A program made the translations under genes and the position numbers. From VXYL01 sp965116345 (GTDB lineage Bacteria; Pseudomonadota; Gammaproteobacteria; Pseudomonadales; Azotimanducaceae), in NCBI GenBank assembly GCA_965116345.1, contig OZ220680.1, positions 930,001 through 994,000 on the forward strand: a stretch of 64,000 bases of DNA, read 5' to 3'. The notes beneath the pieces are model-generated. The model was given only the letters and a program-made list of their open reading frames with translations, was not told the DNA's origin and searched no databases. Shown in pieces: positions 36,444 to 44,402 of this stretch; position 1 is the stretch's first letter; each line of letters begins with the position of its first letter.

Positions 36444-37337
36444 TCAGCCCCGCGGGTGATGTTCCGCATGCAGGCTTTTCAGCCGGTCGCGCGCGACGTG
36501 AGTATAAATCTGGGTGGTCGACAAGTCTGCATGGCCGAGCATCAGCTGCACCGCGCGCAGATCGGCACCGTGGTTGACCAGGTGCGTGGCAAAGGCATGC
36601 CGGAGGGTGTGCGGCGAAATGTCCCGTTCGATGCCGGCCGACGCGGCGTAGCGCTTGACGATGTGCCAGAACGTCTGCCGGGTCATGGCCCGGGCTCGGT
36701 TGCTGACGAACAGCGCGGGACTCGCGCGATTCTTGAGGATGGCCGGCCGCGCAGCGCGCGTGTAGTTCTCCACCCAGTCCATGGCCGTCTCCCCCATGGG
36801 AACGAGGCGTTCCTTGCCGCCCTTGCCGATGACCTGCACCGTGCCGCGGCGCAGATTGAGGGAGGTGAGCGTCAGCGAAACCAATTCCGAGACCCGCAGG
36901 CCGGTGGCGTACAGGGTCTCCAGCATGGTCCGGTCGCGGAAGCCGGCCGGCTCGCCCATCGGGTCGTCGCTCTTGGGCGCGGCGAGCAGACGTTCCACCT
37001 CGTCCTCGGTCAGCGACTCGGGTAGAGGTCGACCCAGCAGCGGACGGCTCAGGTTGGCCGTGGGGTCCACCCGGATCGAACCCGCGTCCAGGGCGTGGCG
37101 GTAGAAACCGCGGGCCGCCGATAGGAACCGGGCGACGCTACGCGGCGAGCGGCGTTCGGCGAGACGCGAAGCGAGATATTCCTGCAGGTCGACCTCGCTG
37201 GCGGTGGCGAGGTCGCGTTGCAGCCAGCGCGCGAGGCACTCGAGGTCGCGGCGGTAGCCAGCGAGCGTCGCGCGGCTCAGACCACGTTGCATCCACAAGT
37301 GGTCCAAGTGGGCTTCGATTGCACCATCCTGGGTCAC
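36444..37337 (-). CDS. xerD: Site-specific tyrosine recombinase XerD
   Basis: 297 residues; with XerC resolves chromosome dimers at dif. Catalytic residues visible: Arg in ATGLRVSEL, Lys in GKGGKERLVPMG, HxxR in PHTLRHAFATHL, His in LMLGHADLSTTQIYTHV with the Tyr nucleophile. GTG 37337, with AGGGAAG upstream, is preferred over the open frame back to 37451 because a TATACT promoter lies between. The partner dsbC-hom genes make XerD more likely than XerC. Confidence 0.93.
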   Translation of the reverse strand: MTQDGAIEAHLDHLWMQRGLSRATLAGYRRDLECLARWLQRDLATASEVDLQEYLASRLAERRSPRSVARFLSAARGFYRHALDAGSIRVDPTANLSRPLLGRPLPESLTEDEVERLLAAPKSDDPMGEPAGFRDRTMLETLYATGLRVSELVSLTLTSLNLRRGTVQVIGKGGKERLVPMGETAMDWVENYTRAARPAILKNRASPALFVSNRARAMTRQTFWHIVKRYAASAGIERDISPHTLRHAFATHLVNHGADLRAVQLMLGHADLSTTQIYTHVARDRLKSLHAEHHPRG

Positions 37338-37742
37338 AGATCTTCCCTGATCGTCTCGGCACATCCCGGTGCCGAACCTTGAGCGGCGGGTCGAGTATAC
37401 CCAAACCATTGAAAGACAAGGAAACTCGAACAAAACGACAGAACCGCGCATCAGTCTGGCACGGTCCCTGCTTTACATAGACAAGTCCGGGTAGCCGATC
37501 AACGATCAGTCGCACGGACGTGTTCAGTCGGCGGACGCCTCTCCCGGTGGCTGGACATTGCCGGCTTGCCAGGCGGAGCGTTCTCCCCTTCGAATCAAAC
37601 CCCTGGCAAGCTGGTTGCTCCTCGCCCCCGTGGGGCGACTTGTGGCCACCCGCGCGCCTAGACTCCTTGAGCGCCCTTGGTGTTTACACTTGGGTTGCAA
37701 GTGGAAATTCGTTTCGAACGGCTCGCGTACTCGCGAGGCACA
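37338..37742. other. xerD-rplS intergenic region
   Basis: 405 bp with no supported gene. It carries the xerD promoter candidate and, just past the rplS stop, small hairpins: CTCGCG-TACT-CGCGAG at 37722-37737 and CACTTG-GGTTG-CAAGTG at 37688-37704. No U-run follows either on the minus strand, so termination is uncertain. Confidence 0.4.
37394..37399 (-). promoter_or_regulatory. Candidate xerD -10 element
   Basis: TATACT within TTGGGTATACTCGA (minus strand), ~50 bp upstream of GTG 37337. A near-identical TTGGGTACACTCGA lies at 52295-52308. Confidence 0.5.
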
Positions 37743-38093
37743 CTAGACCTTTTCGCGGATTCGGGCCGCCCGGCCGCGCCGTTCGCGCAGGTAGTAGAGC
37801 TTCGCCTGGCGCACGTCGCCCCGGCGCTTGACCTCGATCGAGGCGATCAACGGGCTGTGCGTCTGGAACGTCCGCTCGACGCCCACGCCATGGGATATCT
37901 TGCGTACCGTGAAGGCCGAGTTGAGGCCACGGTTGCGCTTCGCGATCACGACGCCCTCGAATGCTTGGAGGCGCTCGCGGGAACCCTCGCGCACGCGCAC
38001 CTGCACCACCACGGTGTCGCCCGGCGAGAAGTCCGGGAGGTCGGTCTTCAACTGCTCGGTCTCGAGTTGCTCGATGGTCTTGTTGCGGTGCAT
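37743..38093 (-). CDS. rplS: 50S ribosomal protein L19
   Basis: 116 residues, normal length. Begins IEQLETEQLKTDLPDFSPGDTVVVQVRV and contains RLQAFEGVVIAKRNRGLNSAFTVRKIS and RAKLYYLR-like QAKLYYLRERRGRAARI. ATG 38093 has a strong AGGAGGAG ribosome-binding site. Last gene of rpsP-rimM-trmD-rplS. Confidence 0.97.
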   Translation of the reverse strand: MHRNKTIEQLETEQLKTDLPDFSPGDTVVVQVRVREGSRERLQAFEGVVIAKRNRGLNSAFTVRKISHGVGVERTFQTHSPLIASIEVKRRGDVRQAKLYYLRERRGRAARIREKV

Positions 38094-38131
38094 GTCATCT
38101 CCTCCTGATTCTGTGCTCGCGACGGGCCCTG

Positions 38132-38881
38132 TCAGCCCGCCGTTGCCGTGTCGCGCATGTAGCTCGCGAGCAGGGCACGGTCGTCTTCGTCGAGTTCGCG
38201 GTCGAGTAGCAGATCCGGGCGGCGCCGCCAGGTCCGGCCCAACGCTTGTCGCCGCCGCCACCTCGCCACGGCCCCGTGGTCCCCCGACAGCAGGACCTCG
38301 GGCGTTCGTCCCGTCGTGTGCGTTTCGGGGCGCGTATATTGCGGATAGTCGAGCAGTCCGTCCACATGGGATTCGCTGGTGATCGAATCGGGATTGCCGA
38401 CCACCCCCGGCAGTAGCCGGGCCACCGCGTCGAGAACGACCAGCGCGGCCATCTCGCCGCCGGAAATCACGTAGTCGCCGATGGACAGTTCACGGTCGAC
38501 GTGGCTCTCCACGAACCGCTCGTCGACACCCTCATAGCGAGCGGCGACCAGTACGAAACCGTCGAGCGCCGCGAGTTCGCCCGCGATGCGGTGATCGAAG
38601 CACTCGCCCTGAGGACTCAGAAACACCACCGGCGAACCATCGGGCACCGTTGAACGGGCTTGGCGCACCGCCTCGCCAAGCGGTTCGACCATCATCACCA
38701 TGCCCGCGCCACCACCGAAGGGGCGGTCGTCCACCGTACTGCGGGCGTCCTGTGCATAGTCGCGCGGGTTGATCCGCGCACATTCTAGGCGGCTATCCCG
38801 CACCGCCCTGCCGAGCACACCGGCCGAAAGGAACGCGTCAACGAGTTCCGGGAACAGGCTCACGATCGCCGTACGCATCAT
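38132..38881 (-). CDS. trmD: tRNA (guanine(37)-N(1))-methyltransferase TrmD
   Basis: 249 residues; methylates G37 next to the anticodon. Knotted SPOUT fold with PRDYAQDARSTVDDRPFGGGAGMVMM, LSPQGECFDH, ARYEGVDERF, SIGDYVISGGE and LDYPQYTRPE. ATG 38881 shares a base with the rimM TGA (TGATG). Confidence 0.97.
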   Translation of the reverse strand: MMRTAIVSLFPELVDAFLSAGVLGRAVRDSRLECARINPRDYAQDARSTVDDRPFGGGAGMVMMVEPLGEAVRQARSTVPDGSPVVFLSPQGECFDHRIAGELAALDGFVLVAARYEGVDERFVESHVDRELSIGDYVISGGEMAALVVLDAVARLLPGVVGNPDSITSESHVDGLLDYPQYTRPETHTTGRTPEVLLSGDHGAVARWRRRQALGRTWRRRPDLLLDRELDEDDRALLASYMRDTATAG

Positions 38882-39384
38882 CAGACCCAATCAGGCTCCC
38901 AAGCCACGACGACTCTCCCACGGTCCTGGTCCACGGCGACCACGACCTCGCGCACGAAGGGAATCAGCCGCTCGCCCACGTCGTCCGTGACGGCCAGGAC
39001 ATCGTGCGCGGGCGTCGAGAACAGCCTGTCGACCCTGCCAAGGTCGTCATCGGAGCCGTTCACGACCTGCAGACCCTGCAAGTCCCGCCAGTAGTATTCG
39101 TCCTCCGCGGGTGCCGGCAGCGCGGCTGCCTCGACACCGACTGCCGTCCCGCGCCACCCGGCGGCGACGTTGCGGTCATCAATACCCTCAATGCGGGCGA
39201 CAAGGCCGTTTCCGTGTGCTCGCACCTCGACATCCACGATCTCCCAGCGGTCCCCCCGCTTGAGCCGCCAAGGCTCGTAGCTCAACAGGTTGGCCGGCGG
39301 CTCGGTATAGGAATTCACGTGCACCCATCCCTTGACGCCAAACGGTCCGCCGATCACCCCGACGACAACGACGGGTTGTGCCAT
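38881..39384 (-). CDS. rimM: 16S rRNA processing protein RimM
   Basis: 167 residues; binds S19 and helps 30S head assembly. Starts VVVVGVIGGPFGVKGWVHVNSYTEPP, and the PRC-barrel half has YYWRDLQGLQVVN and LIPFVREVVVAVDQDRGRVVV. Sits 3 bp after rpsP. Confidence 0.95.
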   Translation of the reverse strand: MAQPVVVVGVIGGPFGVKGWVHVNSYTEPPANLLSYEPWRLKRGDRWEIVDVEVRAHGNGLVARIEGIDDRNVAAGWRGTAVGVEAAALPAPAEDEYYWRDLQGLQVVNGSDDDLGRVDRLFSTPAHDVLAVTDDVGERLIPFVREVVVAVDQDRGRVVVAWEPDWV

Positions 39385-39387
39385 TGC

Positions 39388-39849
39388 CTAAGCCGTGTCG
39401 GGCTTGGCGTCGTCCGGCGGGGTCTCGTGGGCGCCTTCGGCTGCGTTGCCGGTTTCGGTGTCGTCCGCGGCTTCGGGTTCGGTGTCGTCCGCGGCTTCGA
39501 CCTCGGCTTTAGCTTCCGCTTCGGCTTCGTCCGCGGCTTCGGCGTCTTCGACCGTTGCGTCGGCGACGACCGGATCGGCGGCATGGTCTGCCGGAACTTC
39601 ATCCAGACCCTTGCGGGACTGCGCGACGAGCTGCTTGACCCGTTCGCTCGCCTGGGCCCCGTTGGACAACCAGTAGTCCACCCGCTCAAGGTCGATGCGC
39701 AGCTTCACATCCCGCCCACGCGCCACCGGGTTGTAGAAGCCCAGACGCTCGATGAATCGACCATCCCGCTTGGCTGATTTCTCCGCTACGGTGACGTGGT
39801 AGAAGGGGTTCTTCTTACCGCCGCGGCGCGCCAATCGAATCGTGACCAC
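39388..39849 (-). CDS. rpsP: 30S ribosomal protein S16 with long acidic tail
   Basis: 153 residues against the usual ~80-90. The first ~85 are a normal S16 (MVTIRLARRGGKKNPFYHVTVAEK; RFIERLGFYNPVA; RVDYWLSNGAQ). The last ~65 are almost entirely Ala, Glu, Asp with Thr and Pro (AADEAEAEAKAEVEAADDTE), highly acidic and probably disordered. No frameshift is needed to explain it; the frame runs cleanly to TAG 39388. First gene of rpsP-rimM-trmD-rplS. Confidence 0.96.
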   Translation of the reverse strand: MVTIRLARRGGKKNPFYHVTVAEKSAKRDGRFIERLGFYNPVARGRDVKLRIDLERVDYWLSNGAQASERVKQLVAQSRKGLDEVPADHAADPVVADATVEDAEAADEAEAEAKAEVEAADDTEPEAADDTETGNAAEGAHETPPDDAKPDTA

Positions 39850-39879
39850 GTTGGGGCACCTGCCAAAATGAAGCGCGCG

Positions 39880-39888
39880 ATTCTAGCA
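39880..39888 (-). promoter_or_regulatory. Candidate rpsP extended -10 promoter
   Basis: TGCTAGAAT ~31 bp before ATG 39849, identical to the motif before prfB and followed by the same CxCGCG. Confidence 0.5.
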
Positions 39889-39893
39889 GACTG

Positions 39894-39951
39894 CGCATCG
39901 CTGGGGCGATGCGTTTCGAGAATGCTGCGGCGCATCGCTGACGCGATGCGC
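39894..39951. repeat. Two tandem hairpins in the ffh-rpsP spacer
   Basis: CGCATCG-CTGGGG-CGATGCG at 39894-39913 and GCGCATCG-CTGACG-CGATGCGC at 39930-39951: same stem, different loops. They lie 3' of ffh and 5' of the rpsP promoter; a REP pair or a terminator is possible. Confidence 0.65.
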
Positions 39952-39965
39952 GTTGTCGGTGTGGA

Positions 39966-41369
39966 TCATCGGCGGCGTTTGCGGCGCTTCGTAGTTCTCC
40001 TGCCTGGCATTGCGCCGGTGGTGGCGCCTTCGGCGGCGGCGAGGCCGCGCATCATGCGGTCCATGCCGCCCTTTCGGGTCACCTTGCGCATGGTTTTCTG
40101 CATCTGCCGGTGCTGCTTCAACAGTTGGTTGACGTCCTGGATGGTGGTGCCACTGCCGTTGGCGATGCGGCGTTTGCGCGAGCCGTTGATGACGTCGGGA
40201 AAACTGCGTTCCTGGAGTGTCATGGAGTCGATGATGACTTCCATGCGGCGAAACCGGGCGCCGTCCACCCTCGCCTGGGCGGCGGGCGGCAGCTGCGCCA
40301 TGCCCGGCAGCTTGTCCATCAGGCCCTCCATGCCGCCGAGGCTGCCCATCTGCCGCAGTTGCTCGCGGAAGTCCTGCAGATCGAACCGGCTGCCCTTCTG
40401 GATCTTCTTCGCCAAGCGCGAAGCCTTCTTCCGGTCGACCTTGCGCTCGGCCTCCTCGATGAGGCTCAGCACGTCCCCCATGCCGAGGATGCGTGAAGCG
40501 ACGCGATCCGGATGGAAGGCTTCGAGGGCGTCGGTCTTCTCCCCGACGCCAAGGAACTTGATGGGCTTGCCGGTGACGGCACGCACCGACAACGCGGCAC
40601 CGCCACGGGCGTCGCCATCGGCCTTGGCAAGCACCACCCCGGTCAGCGGCAGCGCCTCGTGGAACGCCTTGGCGGTGGTCGCCGCATCCTGCCCGGTCAT
40701 GGCATCGACGACGAACAGGGTCTCGATGGGCTCCAGGGCAGCGTGGATGGCAGCAACCTCGGCCATCATCGCTTCGTCGATGGCCAACCGACCGGCGGTA
40801 TCCACGATCAGCACGTCGTCGAGACGCGTCCTGGCGTCCTCCCGCGCCCGTTGGGCGATCGCAACCGGGCTCTCGTCCACCCGGCTGGCAATGAATCGTG
40901 CTCCCGCTTCCGCCGCCAGCGTCTCGAGTTGCTCGATGGCGGCCGGCCGGTAGACGTCGGCGCTGATTACGGCGACCCGCTTGCCCTCGCGCTCCCTCAG
41001 GTGGCGGGCGAGCTTCGCGACAGTCGCGGTCTTGCCCACGCCCTGGAGCCCGGCCATCAGGACCACGGCGGGCGGGGACGTCGCCAGGTCCAAGGCGTCG
41101 TTGGCGTCGCCCATGAGATGCACGAGTTCTTCGTGGACGATCTTGACGAAGGCCTGCCCCGCATCCAGCGAACCGACGACCTCGCTACCGATGGCGCGTC
41201 GCTGGACGTCCGCGGTGAACGAACGCACCACCGACAGCGCCACGTCGGCCTCGAGCAGGGCGATGCGAACCTGACGCACCGCGTCGGCGATGTTGTCCTC
41301 GGTCAGGCGGGCGCGCCCGGATACCGCACGCAGCGTACTCGTCAGGCGATCGGTCAGGCCTTCGAACAT
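39966..41369 (-). CDS. ffh: Signal recognition particle protein Ffh
   Basis: 467 residues; SRP GTPase that binds 4.5S RNA and signal sequences. N domain (LTDRLTSTLRAVSGRARLTEDNI), G domain (GLQGVGKTATVAKLARHL; DTAGRLAID), methionine-rich M domain (MGSLGGMEGLMDKLPGM; RRIANGSGTTIQDVNQLLKQ). ATG 41369 with GAAGGA upstream; a longer frame exists but adds nothing family-like. Upstream of rpsP as in E. coli. Confidence 0.97.
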   Translation of the reverse strand: MFEGLTDRLTSTLRAVSGRARLTEDNIADAVRQVRIALLEADVALSVVRSFTADVQRRAIGSEVVGSLDAGQAFVKIVHEELVHLMGDANDALDLATSPPAVVLMAGLQGVGKTATVAKLARHLREREGKRVAVISADVYRPAAIEQLETLAAEAGARFIASRVDESPVAIAQRAREDARTRLDDVLIVDTAGRLAIDEAMMAEVAAIHAALEPIETLFVVDAMTGQDAATTAKAFHEALPLTGVVLAKADGDARGGAALSVRAVTGKPIKFLGVGEKTDALEAFHPDRVASRILGMGDVLSLIEEAERKVDRKKASRLAKKIQKGSRFDLQDFREQLRQMGSLGGMEGLMDKLPGMAQLPPAAQARVDGARFRRMEVIIDSMTLQERSFPDVINGSRKRRIANGSGTTIQDVNQLLKQHRQMQKTMRKVTRKGGMDRMMRGLAAAEGATTGAMPGRRTTKRRKRRR

Positions 41370-41497
41370 GGTCCTTCGGGAGGGTTGAGCCGTTGGCCGA
41401 ATTGTCGCGTAGCCCCCGGTGATGTGCCACACTCGATGCACGCGCCCGAAATCGAGGCTTCTCCTACCGCCCTACGCATGCATGCGGGGTGCTGATC

Positions 41498-41563
41498 GTG
41501 ACCGACCTACCCACCAGCATCCTGTTGTTCGCGCTTCTTGTGCTGGTCCTCCGGAGACTCTGA
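41498..41563 (+). pseudogene. Possible remnant of a CNNM/CorC-type transporter start
   Basis: From GTG 41498: VTDLPTSILLFALLVLVLRRL, then TGA. The first 18 residues look like the N-terminal membrane helix of HlyC/CorC (YfjD) proteins, a gene often divergent from ffh. The usual continuation is missing. This is a short match, so it is a suggestion only. Confidence 0.3.
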
Positions 41564-41628
41564 CATTCCCCTCCATCTACGTCCTGCATGATCGGGCGCG
41601 GACGGGCCGCGCCGAGACAGCCGCGCCG

Positions 41629-42285
41629 CTACGGACTCACGAACGTGATGTACGGCAGCAGGGACTGGGCGAACGACATGAGTCCGCTGAACACCGGAAG
41701 CCCCAAGAGCCCTGCGGCGATCAGCGCGAACAGCGCCCAGACACCGAAGCGGGCGTTGTAGTAGCGATACATCTGGGCCAGGCGTCGTGGCAGCAGGTGG
41801 GGCAGGATGTAGGTGCCGTCCAGGGGTCCCAGCGGGATCAGGTTGAAGACCATCAGCAGCAGGTTGACCTGGACCAGGATGACGAAGAATGCCTCGGCGT
41901 TCCAGCCGGCAAAGAAATCGACCCCCGCGAGCCGCATGGACACGTAGAAGTTCCACGCCAGCATCGCCAGCAGCAGGTTCATCCCTGGGCCCGCCGCCGC
42001 AACCCACAGATCGGCGCGGCGCGAGCGGTAGTTGCGCGGGTCCGTCGGCACGGGCTTGGCGTAGCCGAAACCCACGAACAGGACCATCAGCAACCCCATG
42101 GGATCGATGTGGGCGACCGGATTGAGGGTCAGCCGCCCCGCCCGTTCCGCGGTGTCGTCACCGCTCAACTTGGCGATCCAGGCGTGGCCGAACTCGTGGC
42201 ATGTTAGCGACAGCACGAGCGCGGCCACGATCAGCGCGAACAGCGCCACCTCGCCCTCGAAGACGAGCGAGACCAGGTTGTTCAT
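41629..42285 (-). CDS. Site-2 protease family (M50) membrane metalloprotease
   Basis: 218 residues, multiple membrane segments. Zinc motif HEFGH at residues 30-34 in SLTCHEFGHAWIAKL, and the second metal motif NLIPLGPLDGT. The compact layout without PDZ domain is that of the group III YwhC/FtsH-independent S2P homologues seen in many bacteria. Substrate unknown. ATG 42285 starts just before the first membrane segment; the longer frame upstream is the sulfatase-like gene read in another frame. Confidence 0.9.
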   Translation of the reverse strand: MNNLVSLVFEGEVALFALIVAALVLSLTCHEFGHAWIAKLSGDDTAERAGRLTLNPVAHIDPMGLLMVLFVGFGYAKPVPTDPRNYRSRRADLWVAAAGPGMNLLLAMLAWNFYVSMRLAGVDFFAGWNAEAFFVILVQVNLLLMVFNLIPLGPLDGTYILPHLLPRRLAQMYRYYNARFGVWALFALIAAGLLGLPVFSGLMSFAQSLLPYITFVSP

Positions 42286-42373
42286 GTGCAACGCGACCCC
42301 TTCGCGGTCGCCGCCGGCGGCAAGGCGGCGCCGACCGCCAGGCAACGGAGGACGTGCGTGTTCACTTCTAGGT

Positions 42374-43768
42374 TCAGTCGGCCGTCCAGCAGGCGATGAG
42401 TCCCTCGTCGGCGGCATGGGCGCCCAGGTGATCCGCCAACGCCGAGCGCATCTTCGCGACCACGTCGGGATGCGCGTCCGCGACGTCCGTCTCGGCCAGC
42501 GGGTCGGCCCGCAGGTCGTACAACTCCGCCTGTCCCAGGTGGCCCACCGGGGCCAGGCCCCAGTGCCCGTCCGTGACCCAGGGCGTGACGCTCTTTCCCG
42601 GGCAGGTGCCATCGCCGCCGAGGCGCACGAAGGTCCCGGTGACCGCCAGCTCCCGATGATGCGGACGGCTGTCCAGCAACGCCGTCGCGAAGCTCGTGCC
42701 GTCGAACGGTTCCGCGGGCGCAAGTTCGACGCCGGCGAGTTCGGCGAGGGTCGGCTGGATGTCCACGGGTTGCGCCAGCATGTCGAGACTCTTGCCCCGG
42801 GGCACGTCGCCGCCGGCGATCAGGAAAGGCACATGGCTGACTTCCGGATAGATTGGCCAGAACCGGCTGTCGTGGTCGGAGATGTTGCTCTTGCCGGTGC
42901 GGTCGTGCTCGCCGAGGCTGGTGCCGTGGTCGCTGGTGACGACGACGATGGAGTCGTCCCACAGGCGCAGATCGTCCACTTTCTGCAGGATCCGTCCGAG
43001 ATGGCGGTCCACGAGTTGCGTCTCCGCGGCGTAGTGGGCCCAGAGATTGTTGAGCTCTTCGGGCGAGTAGTCGCTCGCCGGGCCGTAGTTGCAGTGCAGC
43101 ATGGGTTCGCCGTCGTAGTCCGGGTCGTAGGTGCGGACGAGGTATTCCGGCGGATCCCAGGGCTCGTGGGGATCGAACAGGTCGACCCACAGGAAGAACG
43201 GCGAGGCACGGTGGTTCTCCTCCAGCCAGCGTACGGCCGTCGCCGCCGTGCGTGCGCAGAAGGTCTCCTCCTCGCGATTCGCGTAGCGGTTGATCCAGCG
43301 GTGCAGGTCGGCCAGCGTCCTGCCCTGGAAACTCGGCGTGGCCCGGGTCTTGGCGCGCGGCATGACCTCTTCGATGTCGTCGTTGAGGTGCAGCAGGTGC
43401 CGGTCGCCCTCCTGACCCCGATGCTGATACGCCGCCTGAAAGCCCTGCTGGAAGCGGGCGTTGAAGAGGTGCGGGCAGTCGCACAGCAACTGCGTGGCGT
43501 AACCCCGGCGGTCAAGGTGGCGCGCGATGTGGTTGCGCCCGGAGAGATCGATCGGCTGCCAGGGGTAGTGCGGCCATCCGAGCCGTCCGGTGGCGATGTC
43601 CGTACGGTGCGGAATCGTCGGAAAGCTACCGGCATGGAAGCCCTCCACCGCCGTCGCACGATCGGCCGCGAAGGCGTCGAGTTCCGGTGTGCGTACCGGA
43701 CGCGTCGCACGGTCGCCGAGGTTGTCGTAGCGGAACGTGTCGGTGATGAGCAGGATGATGTTCTTCAT
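42374..43768 (-). CDS. Sulfatase-fold hydrolase with Thr in the nucleophile position
   Basis: 464 residues, alkaline-phosphatase/sulfatase superfamily. Metal ligands in ILLITDTFRYD (D10) and VVVTSDHGTSLGEHD. The sulfatase signature C/S-x-P-x-R-x6-TG reads TIPHRTDIATG here, with Thr51 where formylglycine would be made. FGly formation needs Cys or Ser, so it is probably not a classic sulfatase; Thr nucleophiles are known in NPP-type phosphodiesterases of the superfamily. No signal peptide is seen. ATG 43768 lies 11 bp after the rhomboid gene. Confidence 0.85.
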   Translation of the reverse strand: MKNIILLITDTFRYDNLGDRATRPVRTPELDAFAADRATAVEGFHAGSFPTIPHRTDIATGRLGWPHYPWQPIDLSGRNHIARHLDRRGYATQLLCDCPHLFNARFQQGFQAAYQHRGQEGDRHLLHLNDDIEEVMPRAKTRATPSFQGRTLADLHRWINRYANREEETFCARTAATAVRWLEENHRASPFFLWVDLFDPHEPWDPPEYLVRTYDPDYDGEPMLHCNYGPASDYSPEELNNLWAHYAAETQLVDRHLGRILQKVDDLRLWDDSIVVVTSDHGTSLGEHDRTGKSNISDHDSRFWPIYPEVSHVPFLIAGGDVPRGKSLDMLAQPVDIQPTLAELAGVELAPAEPFDGTSFATALLDSRPHHRELAVTGTFVRLGGDGTCPGKSVTPWVTDGHWGLAPVGHLGQAELYDLRADPLAETDVADAHPDVVAKMRSALADHLGAHAADEGLIACWTAD

Positions 43769-43779
43769 GCAGGTCTTCC

Positions 43780-44370
43780 TCAGCCGAAACCCGGGTCACG
43801 GGCCGGTTGCTGGCGTCTGCGTTCCATGCCGAAGGCGACGCGCGCGACGACGATGCCGGCGACGAGACCCACCAGATGCCCGTCCCAGGAAACCCCGTCG
43901 GCACCCGGCAGCACGCCCCAGATCATGCCGCCATAGAGCAGGACAACGAGTCCGGCGACGGCAACCGACTGGAAGCTCCGTTCGTACACGCCCCGCGTCA
44001 ACAGGAAGCCAAAGTAGCCGAAGACCACGCCGCTCGCGCCGATGTGCGCGGCTTCGCGGCCGAACAGCCACAGCAGTATGCCGCCGAGCACGACGATGCC
44101 CAGGCTGACCGTAACGTAGTAGCGGACGCCCCGGAACAGCAGGAAAGCACCGAACACGAACAGCGGAATCGTGTTCGACATGAGGTGACCGAAGGAGCCA
44201 TGCACGAACGGCATGCCGACGATGCCCGGCAACCCATCGATTTGGCGCGGCACCAGCGCCAGTCGGTAGATCAAGGCGTCGCCATAGCCCAAGGCAACCA
44301 GGGACACCGCCCACACCGCGCCGATGACCAAGGCCAGGGCGACGACGCGGGACTTGGTCTGTGGCGTCAA
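43780..44370 (-). CDS. Rhomboid-family intramembrane serine protease
   Basis: 196 residues, six hydrophobic segments. Catalytic Ser in HIGASGVVFGYFGFLL (GASG) and His in WDGHLVGLVAG; HGSFGHLMSNTIPLFVFG is the typical loop-1/helix-2 region. Start TTG 44370, no ATG upstream in frame. It follows the PhyH gene by 32 bp. Confidence 0.9.
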   Translation of the reverse strand: MTPQTKSRVVALALVIGAVWAVSLVALGYGDALIYRLALVPRQIDGLPGIVGMPFVHGSFGHLMSNTIPLFVFGAFLLFRGVRYYVTVSLGIVVLGGILLWLFGREAAHIGASGVVFGYFGFLLTRGVYERSFQSVAVAGLVVLLYGGMIWGVLPGADGVSWDGHLVGLVAGIVVARVAFGMERRRQQPARDPGFG

Positions 44371-44402
44371 GGGTTATCCAGTCGACGTCGTGCGCACGGG
44401 TA

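Noticed and set aside
37520..37831. Small ORFs between xerD and rplS
   Set aside because: No ribosome-binding site, Arg/Pro-rich shadow composition and no recognisable family.
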